Origin: Clostridiales bacterium
GTDB lineage: Bacteria > Bacillota > Clostridia > Oscillospirales > Oscillospiraceae
Length of the DNA stretch: 64,000 nucleotides
NCBI GenBank assembly: GCA_021205725.1
Contig: JAJPWY010000033.1
Span: 1 to 64,000 of the forward strand
Direction of reading: 5' to 3'
Below the pieces are notes generated by a model. The model was not told where the DNA came from. It did not search any database and was given only the letters and a program-made list of their open reading frames with translations. Numbering within the stretch: position 1 is the first letter of the stretch; each line of letters opens with the position of its first letter. Positions 55,889-64,000 of this stretch are shown in pieces. A program made the translations under genes and the position numbers.

Positions 55889-55982
55889 ACCGCCCGGAGA
55901 CAGACGGTGACACTTTGCCTCCGGGCGGTCGGATATGATATAGAAAAGTGCCCGGCAATGCGTCTCTTGCATTGCCGGGCAC
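55889..55982. terminator. Two hairpins after the decarboxylase genes
   Basis: Arms ACCGCCCGGAG (55889-55899) / CTCCGGGCGGT (55919-55929), then perfect 14-bp arms GTGCCCGGCAATGC (55948-55961) / GCATTGCCGGGCAC (55969-55982). The second is preceded by A-rich sequence (T-rich on the minus strand), so it may work in both directions. Confidence 0.65.
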
Positions 55983-56205
55983 CGTATTTGCATATAAGCC
56001 CCGCCGTGGCCGTGTGACCCAGTTCAAACCTGCACAGAATGGCAGGTGGGACGCTTCCGCCTGGCTTTGCTGCTTCCAACTTCCGGCGCAAACAGCGCAG
56101 GGAGGCCTGCAAACCACCAGTCGAGAGGTGCATCCCGTATTTGAATTGTGGGTTTAAATATGGGCCATCACGCACCGGGCAGGGCGCTGTGACGATAGAA
56201 CCGCC
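55983..56205. other. Intergenic region, nothing recognised
   Basis: Short frames in this ~220-base gap have no ribosome sites. A GTTCAAACC stretch near 56022 recalls a tRNA T-loop but no cloverleaf could be built around it. Confidence 0.4.
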
Positions 56206-56529
56206 TCAGTCCTCGTCCTCGGAGGATTCCTCATCCTCCTCGTCCTCGAACATGGACTCCATAAACAGCTGATAGACGGCATTCAGCTCATCCTCATCCT
56301 CGATGGTGACCAGCTCCTCCTCCTCGCCGTTGTCGGAGACGACCCGGAGGATAATCATGCCGTAATCCTCGTTGTCCTCGGCGGTCTCCGCCTCGTCCTC
56401 GGGGATGGTGGGGAAGAAGGACATATAGACGGAGCCGTTGTACTCCACGGTATCCAGGTACTCCAGCTCGATCTCGTTCCCGTCCTCATCCGTCAGGGTA
56501 ATAAAGGTGCTCTCGAACTCATCGCCCAT
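56206..56529 (-). CDS. DUF1292 domain protein
   Basis: 107-residue acidic protein of the DUF1292 family: FITLTDEDGNEIELEYLDTVEYNGSVYMSFFP, then MIILRVVSDNGEEEELVTIEDEDELNAVYQLFM, and a poly-acidic tail (EDEEDEESSEDED). Small Firmicutes proteins of this type are often near yrrK/ruvX-alaS; function unknown. The ATG at 56529 or GTG at 56535 could serve as start. Strong promoter upstream. Confidence 0.88.
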   Translation of the reverse strand: MGDEFESTFITLTDEDGNEIELEYLDTVEYNGSVYMSFFPTIPEDEAETAEDNEDYGMIILRVVSDNGEEEELVTIEDEDELNAVYQLFMESMFEDEEDEESSEDED

Positions 56530-56562
56530 GCGCACTCACCGGCCTTTCTGTTTCATGCTCCT

Positions 56563-56591
56563 ATTGTACCCTGTAACCGGGAAAAAAGCAA
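56563..56591 (-). promoter_or_regulatory. Promoter of the DUF1292 gene
   Basis: Minus strand: TTGCTT (56591-56586), 17-bp spacer, TACAAT (56568-56563). Confidence 0.7.
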
Positions 56592-56705
56592 GGGGCGGAG
56601 GTGCTCAATTTTTGGGTTCTGTCCAAAAACGGCATTTTGACGGTATTCTGTCGAAGACAACCGGGCGAGACGGAGACGAAATTGTGTGGCCTGCACAAAG
56701 ATCGC

Positions 56706-57053
56706 TCAGGAGCCCAGATCCTCCAGCAGCGCTGACAGCGCCTGCTCATCCTCCACCGGAATGCCGGTTTCCAGGGCCTGGCGATCCTGCCGGGGGAGCA
56801 GGGCGGTGGAGACGCCGGTATAAATGACGATCTCTCCCTCCCGGAGAACGCAGATCTCACCGTCCACCGACCGGAGCACCCAGGGAGACGAGGCCGTGTC
56901 CTCCGTCTGGGGCAGAGTGACGGACGCCTCCTGCCAGGCAGGAGACTGGGCGGTCAGGAGAGACTGGCGCTGCCAGGTCAGCAGCAGGGAGGAGTACAGG
57001 GCCAGCCCTGCCAGGGCCAGGGCGAGAGACAGGATGTGACTTCGGTTTTTCAT
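56706..57053 (-). CDS. BofC C-terminal-like membrane-anchored protein
   Basis: 115 residues: an N-terminal signal anchor (HILSLALALAGLALYSSLLLTW), a short linker, and a C-terminal domain (WVLRSVDGEICVLREGEIVIYTG ... LPRQDRQALETGIPVEDEQALSALLEDLGS) with the BofC_C pattern: VLRSxxGxIxV, then LPxxDRxxLExGIxV and LLEDLGS. BofC controls SigK-related signalling in Bacillus; here only the C-terminal type domain is present and its role is inferred. ATG 57053 has GGAGGTG upstream. Divergent from the PBP gene. Confidence 0.7.
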   Translation of the reverse strand: MKNRSHILSLALALAGLALYSSLLLTWQRQSLLTAQSPAWQEASVTLPQTEDTASSPWVLRSVDGEICVLREGEIVIYTGVSTALLPRQDRQALETGIPVEDEQALSALLEDLGS

Positions 57054-57204
57054 GAGAACAGCACCTCCGGCTCTCATCATCCCCGGAAAAGACTGAAAAT
57101 ATCCTGAAAACATTCTAAAATTTTCGTGAATCAGCGGTTTTCTATTGCATTGAGCGGGAAAATTTGGCATAATAGGGAAAAGACGGTTCAAGATGATTCC
57201 GAAT

Positions 57205-57233
57205 TTGCATTTATTTGGTATCTGTGGTATACT
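57205..57233 (+). promoter_or_regulatory. Promoter of the penicillin-binding protein gene
   Basis: TTGCAT (57205-57210), 17-bp spacer, TATACT (57228-57233). A second candidate, TTGCAT (57145-57150) with CATAAT (57168-57173) at 17 bp, lies upstream. Confidence 0.7.
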
Positions 57234-57289
57234 GTCAGGAATGAGTTTGTCCCGGCAGAGCGACCGGCACATTCCCGGAGGAACGAGAT

Positions 57290-59338
57290 ATGGCAAGTGA
57301 ACGATCCGGCACAGCCGGGAGAGTGTTCAGCGGAATATTGAAATGGATCCTGATGGTGCTGGGGACGATCCTGCTCATCGGTGCGGCGACGGCCGCTATC
57401 CTGGCAGTCTATGCCGCCAGCTATGTGCAGGAGGTAGTGGTTCCGGAGGCGGAGGAGGCCAACGCCGCCCTGTCTCTGGTGCGCTCGGACACCGACCTGA
57501 CCTCCGCCATCTATTACTACGACGAGACCACCGGCACCTACCAGACGGAGCAGACGCTCTATCAGTCGGAGAACCGGGTGTGGGTGACCTATGAGGACAT
57601 CCCCCAGAATCTGGTCAACGCCACGGTCGCCATCGAGGACAAGCGCTTCTGGGAGCATAACGGCGTGGACTGGACCCGCACGGCGGCGGCGGCGTTCTAT
57701 ATGCTCACCGGCCAGCGGCAGGAGGGCGGCTCCACCATCACCCAGCAGCTCATCAAAAACCTGACCAACAACACCGACACGACGGTAAAGCGGAAGGTGC
57801 TGGAGATCTTCGAGGCGCTGGAATTCGACAGCACCCACACGAAGGAGGAGACTCTGGAGTGGTATCTGAACAAGATCTACCTGGGCTCCTATAACGGCAC
57901 CAACTGCTATGGCATCTACACGGCGGCTCAGACCTACTTTGGCAAGGATTTGGACGAGCTGAGCCTGGCGGAGTGCGCCGCCCTGATTTCCATCACCAAC
58001 AACCCCTCTGCCTACAACCCCTCCACCCACCCGGAGAACAACCTGAGACGCCGCTGCCTGGTGCTGGATCAGATGTGCGAGCAGGGCTATATCACCGAGG
58101 AGGAGCGGGACGCAGCCAAGGCGGAGGAGTTGGTGCTGGCCTCCAAGGACGATACCGAGGAGGAGGAGGAGACGACCACCCTCTCCAGCGACTACTACTC
58201 CTGGTACACCGAGACGGTGATCTCCGCCGTCATCTCCGACCTGATGGAGACATACGAGCTGGACAGCGAGACGGCCAGTCAGCTCATCTACTCCGGCGGA
58301 CTGAAAATTTACAGCTGTCTTGACCCGGAGGTTCAGGCGGCGGTGGACGAGGTCTACACGGACAGCGCTACCCTGAGTGGCCACAGGTCGGACGGCGGCC
58401 AGAACCTCTGGTCTGCCATCACCGTCATCGACAACGATACCGGCGCAGTGGTGGCAGTCTCCAACGCCTCGGGAGAAAAAACGGGAAACCGGGTGTGGAA
58501 TGTGGCCACCCAGACCCTCCGGCCCCCAGGCTCCTCCATCAAGCCCCTGTCCGTCTACGCCCCCGCTCTGGAGATGGGGCTGGTCACGCCGGACTCCCTG
58601 CTGGAGGACAGCCAGATCCGCCTCAGTGACGGCACCCTGTATCCCACCAGCAACTCCGGTAAGAAGCCCACAGGCGACCTGGTGACGGTGGAGTATGGCC
58701 TCCAGGAGTCGCTGAACACCATTGCGGTGCAGCTGCTCCAGCGGGTCAGCATCCAGTACTCCTTCAACTTCCTCCAGGAGCGGTTTGGCATCACCAGCCT
58801 GGTGGAGGAGCGAACCACCACCTCCGGCAAGTACAAGTCCGATCTGGACTTCGGCCCATTGGCTCTGGGCGGTCTGACCGACGGCGTCTCCGTCTATGAG
58901 ATGACAGCGGCCTACGCCGTCTTTGCCCGGGACGGCATCTATGTGGAGCCCTATGTCTACACCATCGTCACCAACAGCGAGGGAGAGGTCATCCTCAGTC
59001 AGGACGGCTACAGCATCACCTACGACGCCAACGGTAGCGTTATTATCACCGGCTACGCCGAGGGTGAGGCGGTGCTGAAGGAGACCACCGTTGAGGACAT
59101 GGATTCCATGCTCCAAAATGTAGTAGAGAAGGGTACTGGTACCGGCGCACAGATCGATGGCGTCACAGTGGCGGGCAAGACCGGCACCACCAACGACGAC
59201 TTTGACCGCTGGTTTGTGGGTTATACGGACAAGTACACCGCCGCTGTCTGGAGCGGCTATGAGTACGCAGAGAGTATTAACTATGACGGTAACCCCTCTG
59301 TAGATATGTGGCGTGAGGTCATGGAGCTCATCAATTAA
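57290..59338 (+). CDS. Class A penicillin-binding protein (PBP1A-like)
   Basis: 682-residue bifunctional peptidoglycan synthase. An N-terminal membrane helix (about 16-42) leads to a GT51 glycosyltransferase domain (AIEDKRFWEHNGVDWTRT with the catalytic Glu; EGGSTITQQLIKN; KEETLEWYLNKIYLG) and a transpeptidase domain with the SxxK nucleophile in PPGSSIKPLSVY, and KTGTTNDDFDRWFVGYT. Length is in the PBP1 range without extra C-terminal repeats. GGAGGAACGAGAT precedes the ATG. Monocistronic with its own terminator. Confidence 0.95.
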   Translation: MASERSGTAGRVFSGILKWILMVLGTILLIGAATAAILAVYAASYVQEVVVPEAEEANAALSLVRSDTDLTSAIYYYDETTGTYQTEQTLYQSENRVWVTYEDIPQNLVNATVAIEDKRFWEHNGVDWTRTAAAAFYMLTGQRQEGGSTITQQLIKNLTNNTDTTVKRKVLEIFEALEFDSTHTKEETLEWYLNKIYLGSYNGTNCYGIYTAAQTYFGKDLDELSLAECAALISITNNPSAYNPSTHPENNLRRRCLVLDQMCEQGYITEEERDAAKAEELVLASKDDTEEEEETTTLSSDYYSWYTETVISAVISDLMETYELDSETASQLIYSGGLKIYSCLDPEVQAAVDEVYTDSATLSGHRSDGGQNLWSAITVIDNDTGAVVAVSNASGEKTGNRVWNVATQTLRPPGSSIKPLSVYAPALEMGLVTPDSLLEDSQIRLSDGTLYPTSNSGKKPTGDLVTVEYGLQESLNTIAVQLLQRVSIQYSFNFLQERFGITSLVEERTTTSGKYKSDLDFGPLALGGLTDGVSVYEMTAAYAVFARDGIYVEPYVYTIVTNSEGEVILSQDGYSITYDANGSVIITGYAEGEAVLKETTVEDMDSMLQNVVEKGTGTGAQIDGVTVAGKTGTTNDDFDRWFVGYTDKYTAAVWSGYEYAESINYDGNPSVDMWREVMELIN

Positions 59339-59349
59339 ACAACGTTTCA

Positions 59350-59391
59350 CCCGGGGCTTTTCGGCGATGGCCGAGAGGCCCCGGGCTTTTT
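59350..59391 (+). terminator. Terminator of the penicillin-binding protein gene
   Basis: Inverted repeat CCCGGGGC ... GCCCCGGG with an inner CGGC/GCCG helix and CTTTTTG after it. Confidence 0.88.
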
Positions 59392-59406
59392 GATGTGGAC
59401 AGTCCG

Positions 59407-59435
59407 TTGCCCGGGGCAGGAAACTGTGATACAAT
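59407..59435 (+). promoter_or_regulatory. Promoter of the MobA-like regulator gene
   Basis: TTGCCC (59407-59412), 17-bp spacer, TACAAT (59430-59435), 30 bases before the ATG. Confidence 0.65.
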
Positions 59436-59465
59436 GGAGAAAAATGAAGGAAGAAGGTCGCTGTT

Positions 59466-60383
59466 ATGCAAATCAGTCAGACGGCGGGACTCATCGAGGC
59501 GGCCAGCCCCAACGGGGCCCTCTCTCAGCGGCAGGCGGGCTCCATCACCATCCTCAAGCGCATCGTTCTGACCCTCCAGCAGGCGGGGGTCTTTCCCATC
59601 GTCGTCCTCACCGGGGCGGAGGAGGAGCTGGTGCGTTACCAGCTCTCGGATTACGGCGTCATCTTTCTCCACAGCGAGGCACAGGAGCCCATGGACGCCG
59701 TCCGCACCGGTCTGACCTATCTGGCGGACAAGTGCGGCCGGGTGGCCTATACCCCGGTGACTGCCCCCATGTTTGTCCCGGAGACCCTGCTCCGCCTCCG
59801 GGAGACGCCCGGAGACATCGTCACCCCAGTCTATCAGGGCAGGGGAGGCCATCCGGTGCTGCTCTCCGCCGCCGTTATCCCGGAGATTTGCGCCTGGCAG
59901 GGGGAAGGCGGACTTCGGGGGGCGCTCCGGACTATGGAGGAGCGGCGAGTCCGGGTGAATGTGGAGGATGAGGGGATTTTGGCCAGCGCCCACGATCAGG
60001 GTCAGCTGGACGCCCAGCTCTCCCGGCACAACCGGGCCATCCTCCATCCCTATATTCAGATCCGCTTCGAGCGGGAGGACCCCTTTTTCAACGACCGGCT
60101 CAAGCTGCTGCTGTTTCTCCTGTCGGACACGGAAAATCTCCGCCATGCCTGCGACCAGATGGCCCTGTCGGTGAGCAAGGCGTGGAACATGATCAACCAC
60201 CTGGAGGAGGAGCTGGGCTACCCTGTCGTAGAGCGACGGCGGGGCGGCAAGAACGGAGGACAGACGGTGCTCACGGACGCAGGGAGGGATTTTCTGCTGG
60301 CGGCCCAGCGGTACGAGGAGGCGGTAATCCGGTTTGCCCAGCAGCGGTTCCGCTCGGATTTCCTGGAGCGGGGAATGATCTGA
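59466..60383 (+). CDS. Degenerate MobA-like domain fused to ModE-type HTH
   Basis: 305 residues. Residues ~1-190 have the fold pattern of a nucleotidyltransferase (ITILKRIVLTLQQAGVFPIVVLTGAEEE; TPVTAPMFVPETLLRL; GRGGHPVLLSAAVIPEI) but the usual AAGxSxRMGxxK loop is replaced by AASPNGALSQRQAGS, so catalysis is unlikely. Residues ~205-290 form a ModE/LysR-type winged helix (DRLKLLLFLLSDTENLRHAC; VSKAWNMINHLEEELGYPVVERRRGG; LTDAGRDFL). It probably regulates the molybdenum hydroxylase genes that follow. Start at the ATG after AAGAAGG. Confidence 0.8.
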   Translation: MQISQTAGLIEAASPNGALSQRQAGSITILKRIVLTLQQAGVFPIVVLTGAEEELVRYQLSDYGVIFLHSEAQEPMDAVRTGLTYLADKCGRVAYTPVTAPMFVPETLLRLRETPGDIVTPVYQGRGGHPVLLSAAVIPEICAWQGEGGLRGALRTMEERRVRVNVEDEGILASAHDQGQLDAQLSRHNRAILHPYIQIRFEREDPFFNDRLKLLLFLLSDTENLRHACDQMALSVSKAWNMINHLEEELGYPVVERRRGGKNGGQTVLTDAGRDFLLAAQRYEEAVIRFAQQRFRSDFLERGMI

Positions 60384-60424
60384 GGAATTTTGCAGCCCAC
60401 AGACCGAATGACTTTCAGAAAGCA

Positions 60425-60453
60425 TTTGCTATTGTGACCGGATCGGGTATAAT
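60425..60453 (+). promoter_or_regulatory. Candidate promoter of mocA-xdh genes
   Basis: TTTGCT (60425-60430), 17-bp spacer, perfect TATAAT (60448-60453). A second TATAAT at 60462-60467 has no good -35. Confidence 0.5.
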
Positions 60454-60497
60454 GGAACTGTTATAATGGCGTCTTTTCAAAAAGGAGGGCGGTGTCT

Positions 60498-61166
60498 GTG
60501 TCCAGGCTGGCGGGACTGGTGACAGCGGCAGGGCAGTCCTCCCGGATGGGGGCGTTTAAGCCTCTGCTTCCCTTAGGGGAGCATACCGTCATTGAGAGAA
60601 CGGTGAGCAGCCTGCTCACCGGCGGAGCAGGGTCGGTGACAGTGGTCACCGGCTACCGGGGAGACGAGGTGGAGGCCGTCCTCTCCCGGCGCTTCGGCAG
60701 ACAGGTGAGCTTTATCCGCAACGGAGACTTCGCCTCCACCGATATGCTCCAATCTGTCCGGCTGGGCTGCGGAGCGCTGCCCTGCTGCGACGCCTTTTTC
60801 CTCCTGCCGGGGGATATGCCTGCCGTAGGGGAGGAGACCTTCCGCCTGCTGGCGGACGCCTGGAGCGAGACGCCGGACAGGGTCATCTTTCCCACCCTGA
60901 ACGGACGACGAAAGCATCCGCCTCTTATCCCGGCAGCCTTTCTCCCGGAGATTCTGTCCTTTCACGGAGAGGGCGGTCTTCGGGCGTTTTGGGGACAGCT
61001 GGGCGGGCGACTGCGCACCGTCCCGGCAGAGGATCCGGGCACCGGGCTTGACCTGGACACCCCGGAGGACTACCGAACCTGCCTGGCCCTGCTGGAGGGC
61101 CGACGGAGGCAAAAAGCATCTTCTGATACTGATTTGAAACAACATGACTGGAGGGAACCCCGATGA
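60498..61166 (+). CDS. mocA: Molybdenum cofactor cytidylyltransferase-like protein
   Basis: 222-residue NTP transferase of the MocA/MobA type that would load CMP onto molybdopterin for xanthine-oxidase-family enzymes. The nucleotide loop GLVTAAGQSSRMGAFKPLLPL is intact, with LLPGDMPAV, KHPPLIPAAFLPEIL and GLDLDTPEDY following. GTG 60498 is chosen because AAAGGAGGG lies 8 bases upstream; GTG 60492 is too close. Its 3' end overlaps the next gene (ATGA). Confidence 0.85.
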   Translation: MSRLAGLVTAAGQSSRMGAFKPLLPLGEHTVIERTVSSLLTGGAGSVTVVTGYRGDEVEAVLSRRFGRQVSFIRNGDFASTDMLQSVRLGCGALPCCDAFFLLPGDMPAVGEETFRLLADAWSETPDRVIFPTLNGRRKHPPLIPAAFLPEILSFHGEGGLRAFWGQLGGRLRTVPAEDPGTGLDLDTPEDYRTCLALLEGRRRQKASSDTDLKQHDWREPR

Positions 61167-63286
61167 AGGAAATCAGCTGCCCGGTGGTCAAAAAGGATCA
61201 CGGGGATAAGGTGTCCGGCCGCTCCCTGTATGTGGGGGACTATGACGGTGAGGGCGTCCTCACCGGAAAGCTGCTCCATGCGAAGGTAGCCCACGCCAGG
61301 ATCGTAGAGGTATCGCTGCCGGAGCTGCCCCAGGGCTATCTGTATGTAGACCGGAACGATGTGCCGGGAGACAATAACGTCAACATCGTCAAGGACGACA
61401 CCCCGGTTTACGCCCGGGAGACGGTGGAGTACATCGGCGAGCCCATCGGCATGGTGGTGGGCCCAGACCCCAAAGAGGTGGAGCGGCTGCTCTCGGAGAT
61501 TCAGGTGACCTATGAGGAGCTGGAGCCGGTGCTGGACTTGCGCAAGGCCAGCGAGGTCTTTTTCCACTATGAGTACGGCAAGGGAGACCTGGAGGCTGCC
61601 TTTGCCCAGGCTGACAAGGTCTACGAGGAAGAGTTTGAGACGGGCTATCAGGAGCAGGCCTATCTGGAGACCCAGGGCATGATGGCTGTGCCGGAGGCGG
61701 ACGGACGGATGTTCGTCCACGGCTCCATGCAGTGCATCTACTACGTCAAGGGGGCGGTCATGCGGGCTCTGGGCTGTGGGCCGGACGGGGTGCATATCCT
61801 CCAGGACCCCACCGGCGGCGGCTTCGGCGGCAAGGAGGCGTTTCCCTCCATCCTGGCCTGTCAGGTGGCGGTGGCCGCTCACAAAGCCCAGGCCCCGGTT
61901 CGCTGCGTCTTTGACCGGCGGGAGGATTTGGAATACACCTCCAAGCGCCACCCCTCCCTGTGCGTTTATAAGGTGGCGGTCAAGGACGGCAGAGTCACCG
62001 CCATGGACATCGACGTGAAGTTCAACGGCGGGGCGTACACCACCCTGTCCGCCGTGGTGCTCCAGCGGGGACTGATCTGTGCCGACGGGGTGTACAACAT
62101 TGAAAACCTCCACGTCGTCGGCGAGGCGCTCAAGACCAACACCACCCCCACCGGGGCCTATCGGGGCTTCGGTGCGCCACAGACCTTCTTCGCCGTGGAG
62201 CTGATGATGGACCATATCGCCCGGGACCTGGGGGTGGATTCCCTGGAGTTCAAGGAGGCCCACATGGTAAAGCAGGGGGACGCCACCTCCACCTCCGGAA
62301 TGTACCATTTCCCGGTGCCCCTCCCCGCCATGATCGACGAGGTGGACCGGGCCTGCGATTTCCGCAGGAAGCATAAGGAGTACGCAAAGCCCCAGACTGG
62401 GCGGTATCGCCGGGGCATCGGCATGTCGGTCTACTTCCACGGCGCCGGCTTCACCGGGGCCGGAGAGCGGGACACCATCAAGGCGGTCTGCAAGCTCCAC
62501 AAGTACCCGGACGGCACGGTGGAGATTCTGGCCTCCAACGGCGAGATCGGCCAGGGCGTGCGAACCACCTTCCCCAAGATCGTGGCCCGGGAGCTGAATC
62601 TGCCCCTGGAGAAGGTCTACTACGACCAGCCGGACACCGCCCGGGTGCCGGACTCCGGTCCGACGGTGGCCTCCCGCTCCCTGATGATCGTGGGCGAGCT
62701 GCTCCGCCGGGCGGCCATCCAGCTCCGGGACAAATGGGTGGACGGCGAGGATCAGATGGTGGAGGAACACTATAAGGAGCCCAACTTCATGATCCCCTTC
62801 TCCCTGGAGGACTTCCATGGAGACGCCTATCCCACCTACGCCTGGGGCGTCCACGCCATCGAGGTGGAGGTGGACACCTGCACCGGCAGGAGCCAGGTGC
62901 TGGGGGCCACCGGTTCCTTCGATGTGGGCACACCCATTGACTACAATGTGGTCATGGGCCAGATGGAGGGCGGCTTCCTCCAGGGCATCGGCTACGCTTC
63001 CATGGAGCATATGAATTACGACAACAAGGGCCGTATTCGGAACAACTCCTTCTCCGACTACCTCATCCCCACCACCAGAGACGTGCCCAATCTGAACTGC
63101 ATCCTCCATGTGGAGGAGTACCCGGACGGCCCTTACGGGGCCAAGGGCGCCGGGGAGCTGCCTCTGGTGGGCGGCCCCGGGGCCTATGTGGAGGCGCTGG
63201 AGCAGGCGCTGGGCGGCGTGAAGCTGCACCACGCCCCCTTCACCATCGAGGACACCATGAACGTGATTTTGAAGGAGGGCCTGTGA
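61163..63286 (+). CDS. Xanthine-dehydrogenase-like molybdopterin-binding subunit
   Basis: 707-residue large subunit of a molybdenum hydroxylase. Signatures: GGGFGGKEAFPS (Mo-site entry), GAYRGFGAPQ, ASNGEIGQGV, and the catalytic Glu in GAKGAGELPLVGG near the C-terminus. It lies in the same operon as the 2Fe-2S and FAD subunits, overlapping mocA by 4 bases. The substrate (xanthine, purine or another N-heterocycle) cannot be told from sequence alone. Confidence 0.92.
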   Translation: MKEISCPVVKKDHGDKVSGRSLYVGDYDGEGVLTGKLLHAKVAHARIVEVSLPELPQGYLYVDRNDVPGDNNVNIVKDDTPVYARETVEYIGEPIGMVVGPDPKEVERLLSEIQVTYEELEPVLDLRKASEVFFHYEYGKGDLEAAFAQADKVYEEEFETGYQEQAYLETQGMMAVPEADGRMFVHGSMQCIYYVKGAVMRALGCGPDGVHILQDPTGGGFGGKEAFPSILACQVAVAAHKAQAPVRCVFDRREDLEYTSKRHPSLCVYKVAVKDGRVTAMDIDVKFNGGAYTTLSAVVLQRGLICADGVYNIENLHVVGEALKTNTTPTGAYRGFGAPQTFFAVELMMDHIARDLGVDSLEFKEAHMVKQGDATSTSGMYHFPVPLPAMIDEVDRACDFRRKHKEYAKPQTGRYRRGIGMSVYFHGAGFTGAGERDTIKAVCKLHKYPDGTVEILASNGEIGQGVRTTFPKIVARELNLPLEKVYYDQPDTARVPDSGPTVASRSLMIVGELLRRAAIQLRDKWVDGEDQMVEEHYKEPNFMIPFSLEDFHGDAYPTYAWGVHAIEVEVDTCTGRSQVLGATGSFDVGTPIDYNVVMGQMEGGFLQGIGYASMEHMNYDNKGRIRNNSFSDYLIPTTRDVPNLNCILHVEEYPDGPYGAKGAGELPLVGGPGAYVEALEQALGGVKLHHAPFTIEDTMNVILKEGL

Positions 63287-63287
63287 G

Positions 63288-63761
63288 ATGAATGGTATCT
63301 GTTTTACGCTAAACGGCGCTCCTGTGACCTATGAGGGCAGCGCAGCGGATCGCCTGCTGGAGGTGCTGCGGGACACCTACCGCACCACCAGCGTCAAGTG
63401 CGGCTGCAAGGAAGGGGAGTGCGGGGCCTGCTCCGTGCTCCTGGACGGAGTGCTGGTGAACTCCTGCTGTGTCGCCATGGGAGCCGTAGAGGGCCGGAGC
63501 GTGGTTACGCTGGAGGGCTACCGGGAGACGGAGCGGTTCGCCGTGCTCAGCCGGGCCTACGGAGAGCTGTCCGCCGTCCAGTGCGGCTTCTGCACTCCCG
63601 GCATGATACTGGCCAGCGAGGCCCTGCTGTCCCGGAATCCCCACCCCAGCGAGGAGGAGATCCGGGAGGGGCTCTCCGGCAATCTGTGCCGCTGCACCGG
63701 ATATAACGCCATCATCAAGGCCGTCTCGCTGGCCGCAGAGGAGGGGAATGGACTATGGTAA
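63288..63761 (+). CDS. Molybdenum hydroxylase 2Fe-2S subunit
   Basis: 157-residue iron-sulfur subunit. The N-terminal plant-type cluster uses [17 protein letters not shown] and NSC; the C-terminal helical cluster uses [10 protein letters not shown] and NLCRCTGYN. This is the standard two-cluster layout that passes electrons from molybdopterin to FAD. It begins one base after the large-subunit stop and overlaps the FAD subunit by 7 bases. Confidence 0.96.
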   Translation: MNGICFTLNGAPVTYEGSAADRLLEVLRDTYRTTSVKCGCKEGECGACSVLLDGVLVNSCCVAMGAVEGRSVVTLEGYRETERFAVLSRAYGELSAVQCGFCTPGMILASEALLSRNPHPSEEEIREGLSGNLCRCTGYNAIIKAVSLAAEEGNGLW

Positions 63762-64000
63762 ACGGATATACGGCCCACTCTCTGGCGGAGGCGCTGGAGA
63801 TCAGGGCGGCCCATTCGGTGATCCCCTACGCCGGGGGCACCGACCTGATGGTGGAAAATCGCCCGAACCCCACCTACCTGTTCCTGGCCCGGGTACCGGA
63901 GCTGTGCGGCATCCGTGAGGATGAGACTTACATCCGCATTGGCGCGGCGGTCACCTATACCCAGGCTCTGGAGTCCCCTCTGGTGCCGCCGCTGATGAAG
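63755..64000 (+). CDS. Molybdenum hydroxylase FAD-binding subunit (5' part)
   Basis: First 82 codons only; the gene runs off the window. [16 protein letters not shown], then [13 protein letters not shown] with the FAD pyrophosphate loop, ARVPELCGI and [18 protein letters not shown] match the CoxM/XdhB FAD-binding family. GAGGGG lies just upstream. Completes the three-subunit enzyme. Confidence 0.9.
   Translation, partial: MVNGYTAHSLAEALEIRAAHSVIPYAGGTDLMVENRPNPTYLFLARVPELCGIREDETYIRIGAAVTYTQALESPLVPPLMK

Overview
The window reads as a chromosomal segment of a high-GC, spore-forming, strictly anaerobic Clostridia bacterium, most likely an Oscillospiraceae butyrate producer close to Flavonifractor, Intestinimonas or Lawsonibacter. 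This is inferred from gene content (crt-hbd-bcd-etfBA, an intact sigK, ymxH and bofC-like sporulation genes, rubrerythrin and flavodiiron proteins, ECF transporter, tRNA-dependent transamidation, Na+-pumping decarboxylase subunits) and from near-canonical AGGAGG ribosome sites and TTGACA-17-TATAAT promoters. It was not checked by any search.

Layout. 1-90 is the 3' end of a 5S rRNA gene and the terminator of its rRNA operon. 384-5458 is a butyryl-CoA operon (crt, hbd, bcd, etfB, etfA). 5.5-9.7 kb holds sigK, a small conserved gene, glgB and an AT-richer gene for a tandem retropepsin-like protein bracketed by an 18-bp direct repeat. 9.9-15.1 kb is a T-box-controlled aspS-gatCAB operon for indirect tRNA aminoacylation. 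15.1-15.5 kb is a separate transcription unit for a Trp/Cys-rich 38-residue peptide. 15.6-18.5 kb (minus) is a flavodoxin/hydrolase operon. 18.7-28.5 kb (minus) contains rnz, a ClpE-like ATPase, cvpA, a DUF5711 gene, truA, ecfT-ecfA2-ecfA1 and an rRNA methyltransferase-like gene.

28.8-35.3 kb is an F-type ATP synthase operon, atpB-E-F-A-G-D-C. It has no separate delta gene. Instead the alpha subunit begins with about 75 extra residues that look like the C-terminal half of delta, and subunit c begins with a signal peptide and an acidic linker. This is the most unusual feature of the window. 35.3-41.6 kb holds nudix, recQ, ymxH, a flavodiiron protein, pdxT-like, a YgjP-type metalloprotease and an HTH protein with 11-residue repeats. 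Mosaic palindromic repeat elements lie at 14.8-15.0, 39.3-39.6 and 41.7-42.1 kb. 42-50.8 kb holds rubrerythrin, a Dabb protein, an acyl-CoA synthetase, a CMD-cupin fusion, lepB-ymdB-queH, a GH3 enzyme and a LacI regulator.

51.3-55.9 kb has an Rrf2 regulator converging on clpC, then a riboswitch-like leader with terminator ahead of a Na+-translocating decarboxylase beta subunit and a 44-residue membrane partner. 56-59.4 kb has DUF1292, BofC-like and a class A penicillin-binding protein. 59.4-64 kb is a molybdenum hydroxylase operon (a degenerate MobA/HTH regulator, mocA, then the molybdopterin, 2Fe-2S and truncated FAD subunits of a xanthine-dehydrogenase-like enzyme). Energy conservation ties several blocks together by inference: Bcd/Etf, the decarboxylase pump and the ATP synthase all connect to ion-gradient metabolism of an anaerobe.
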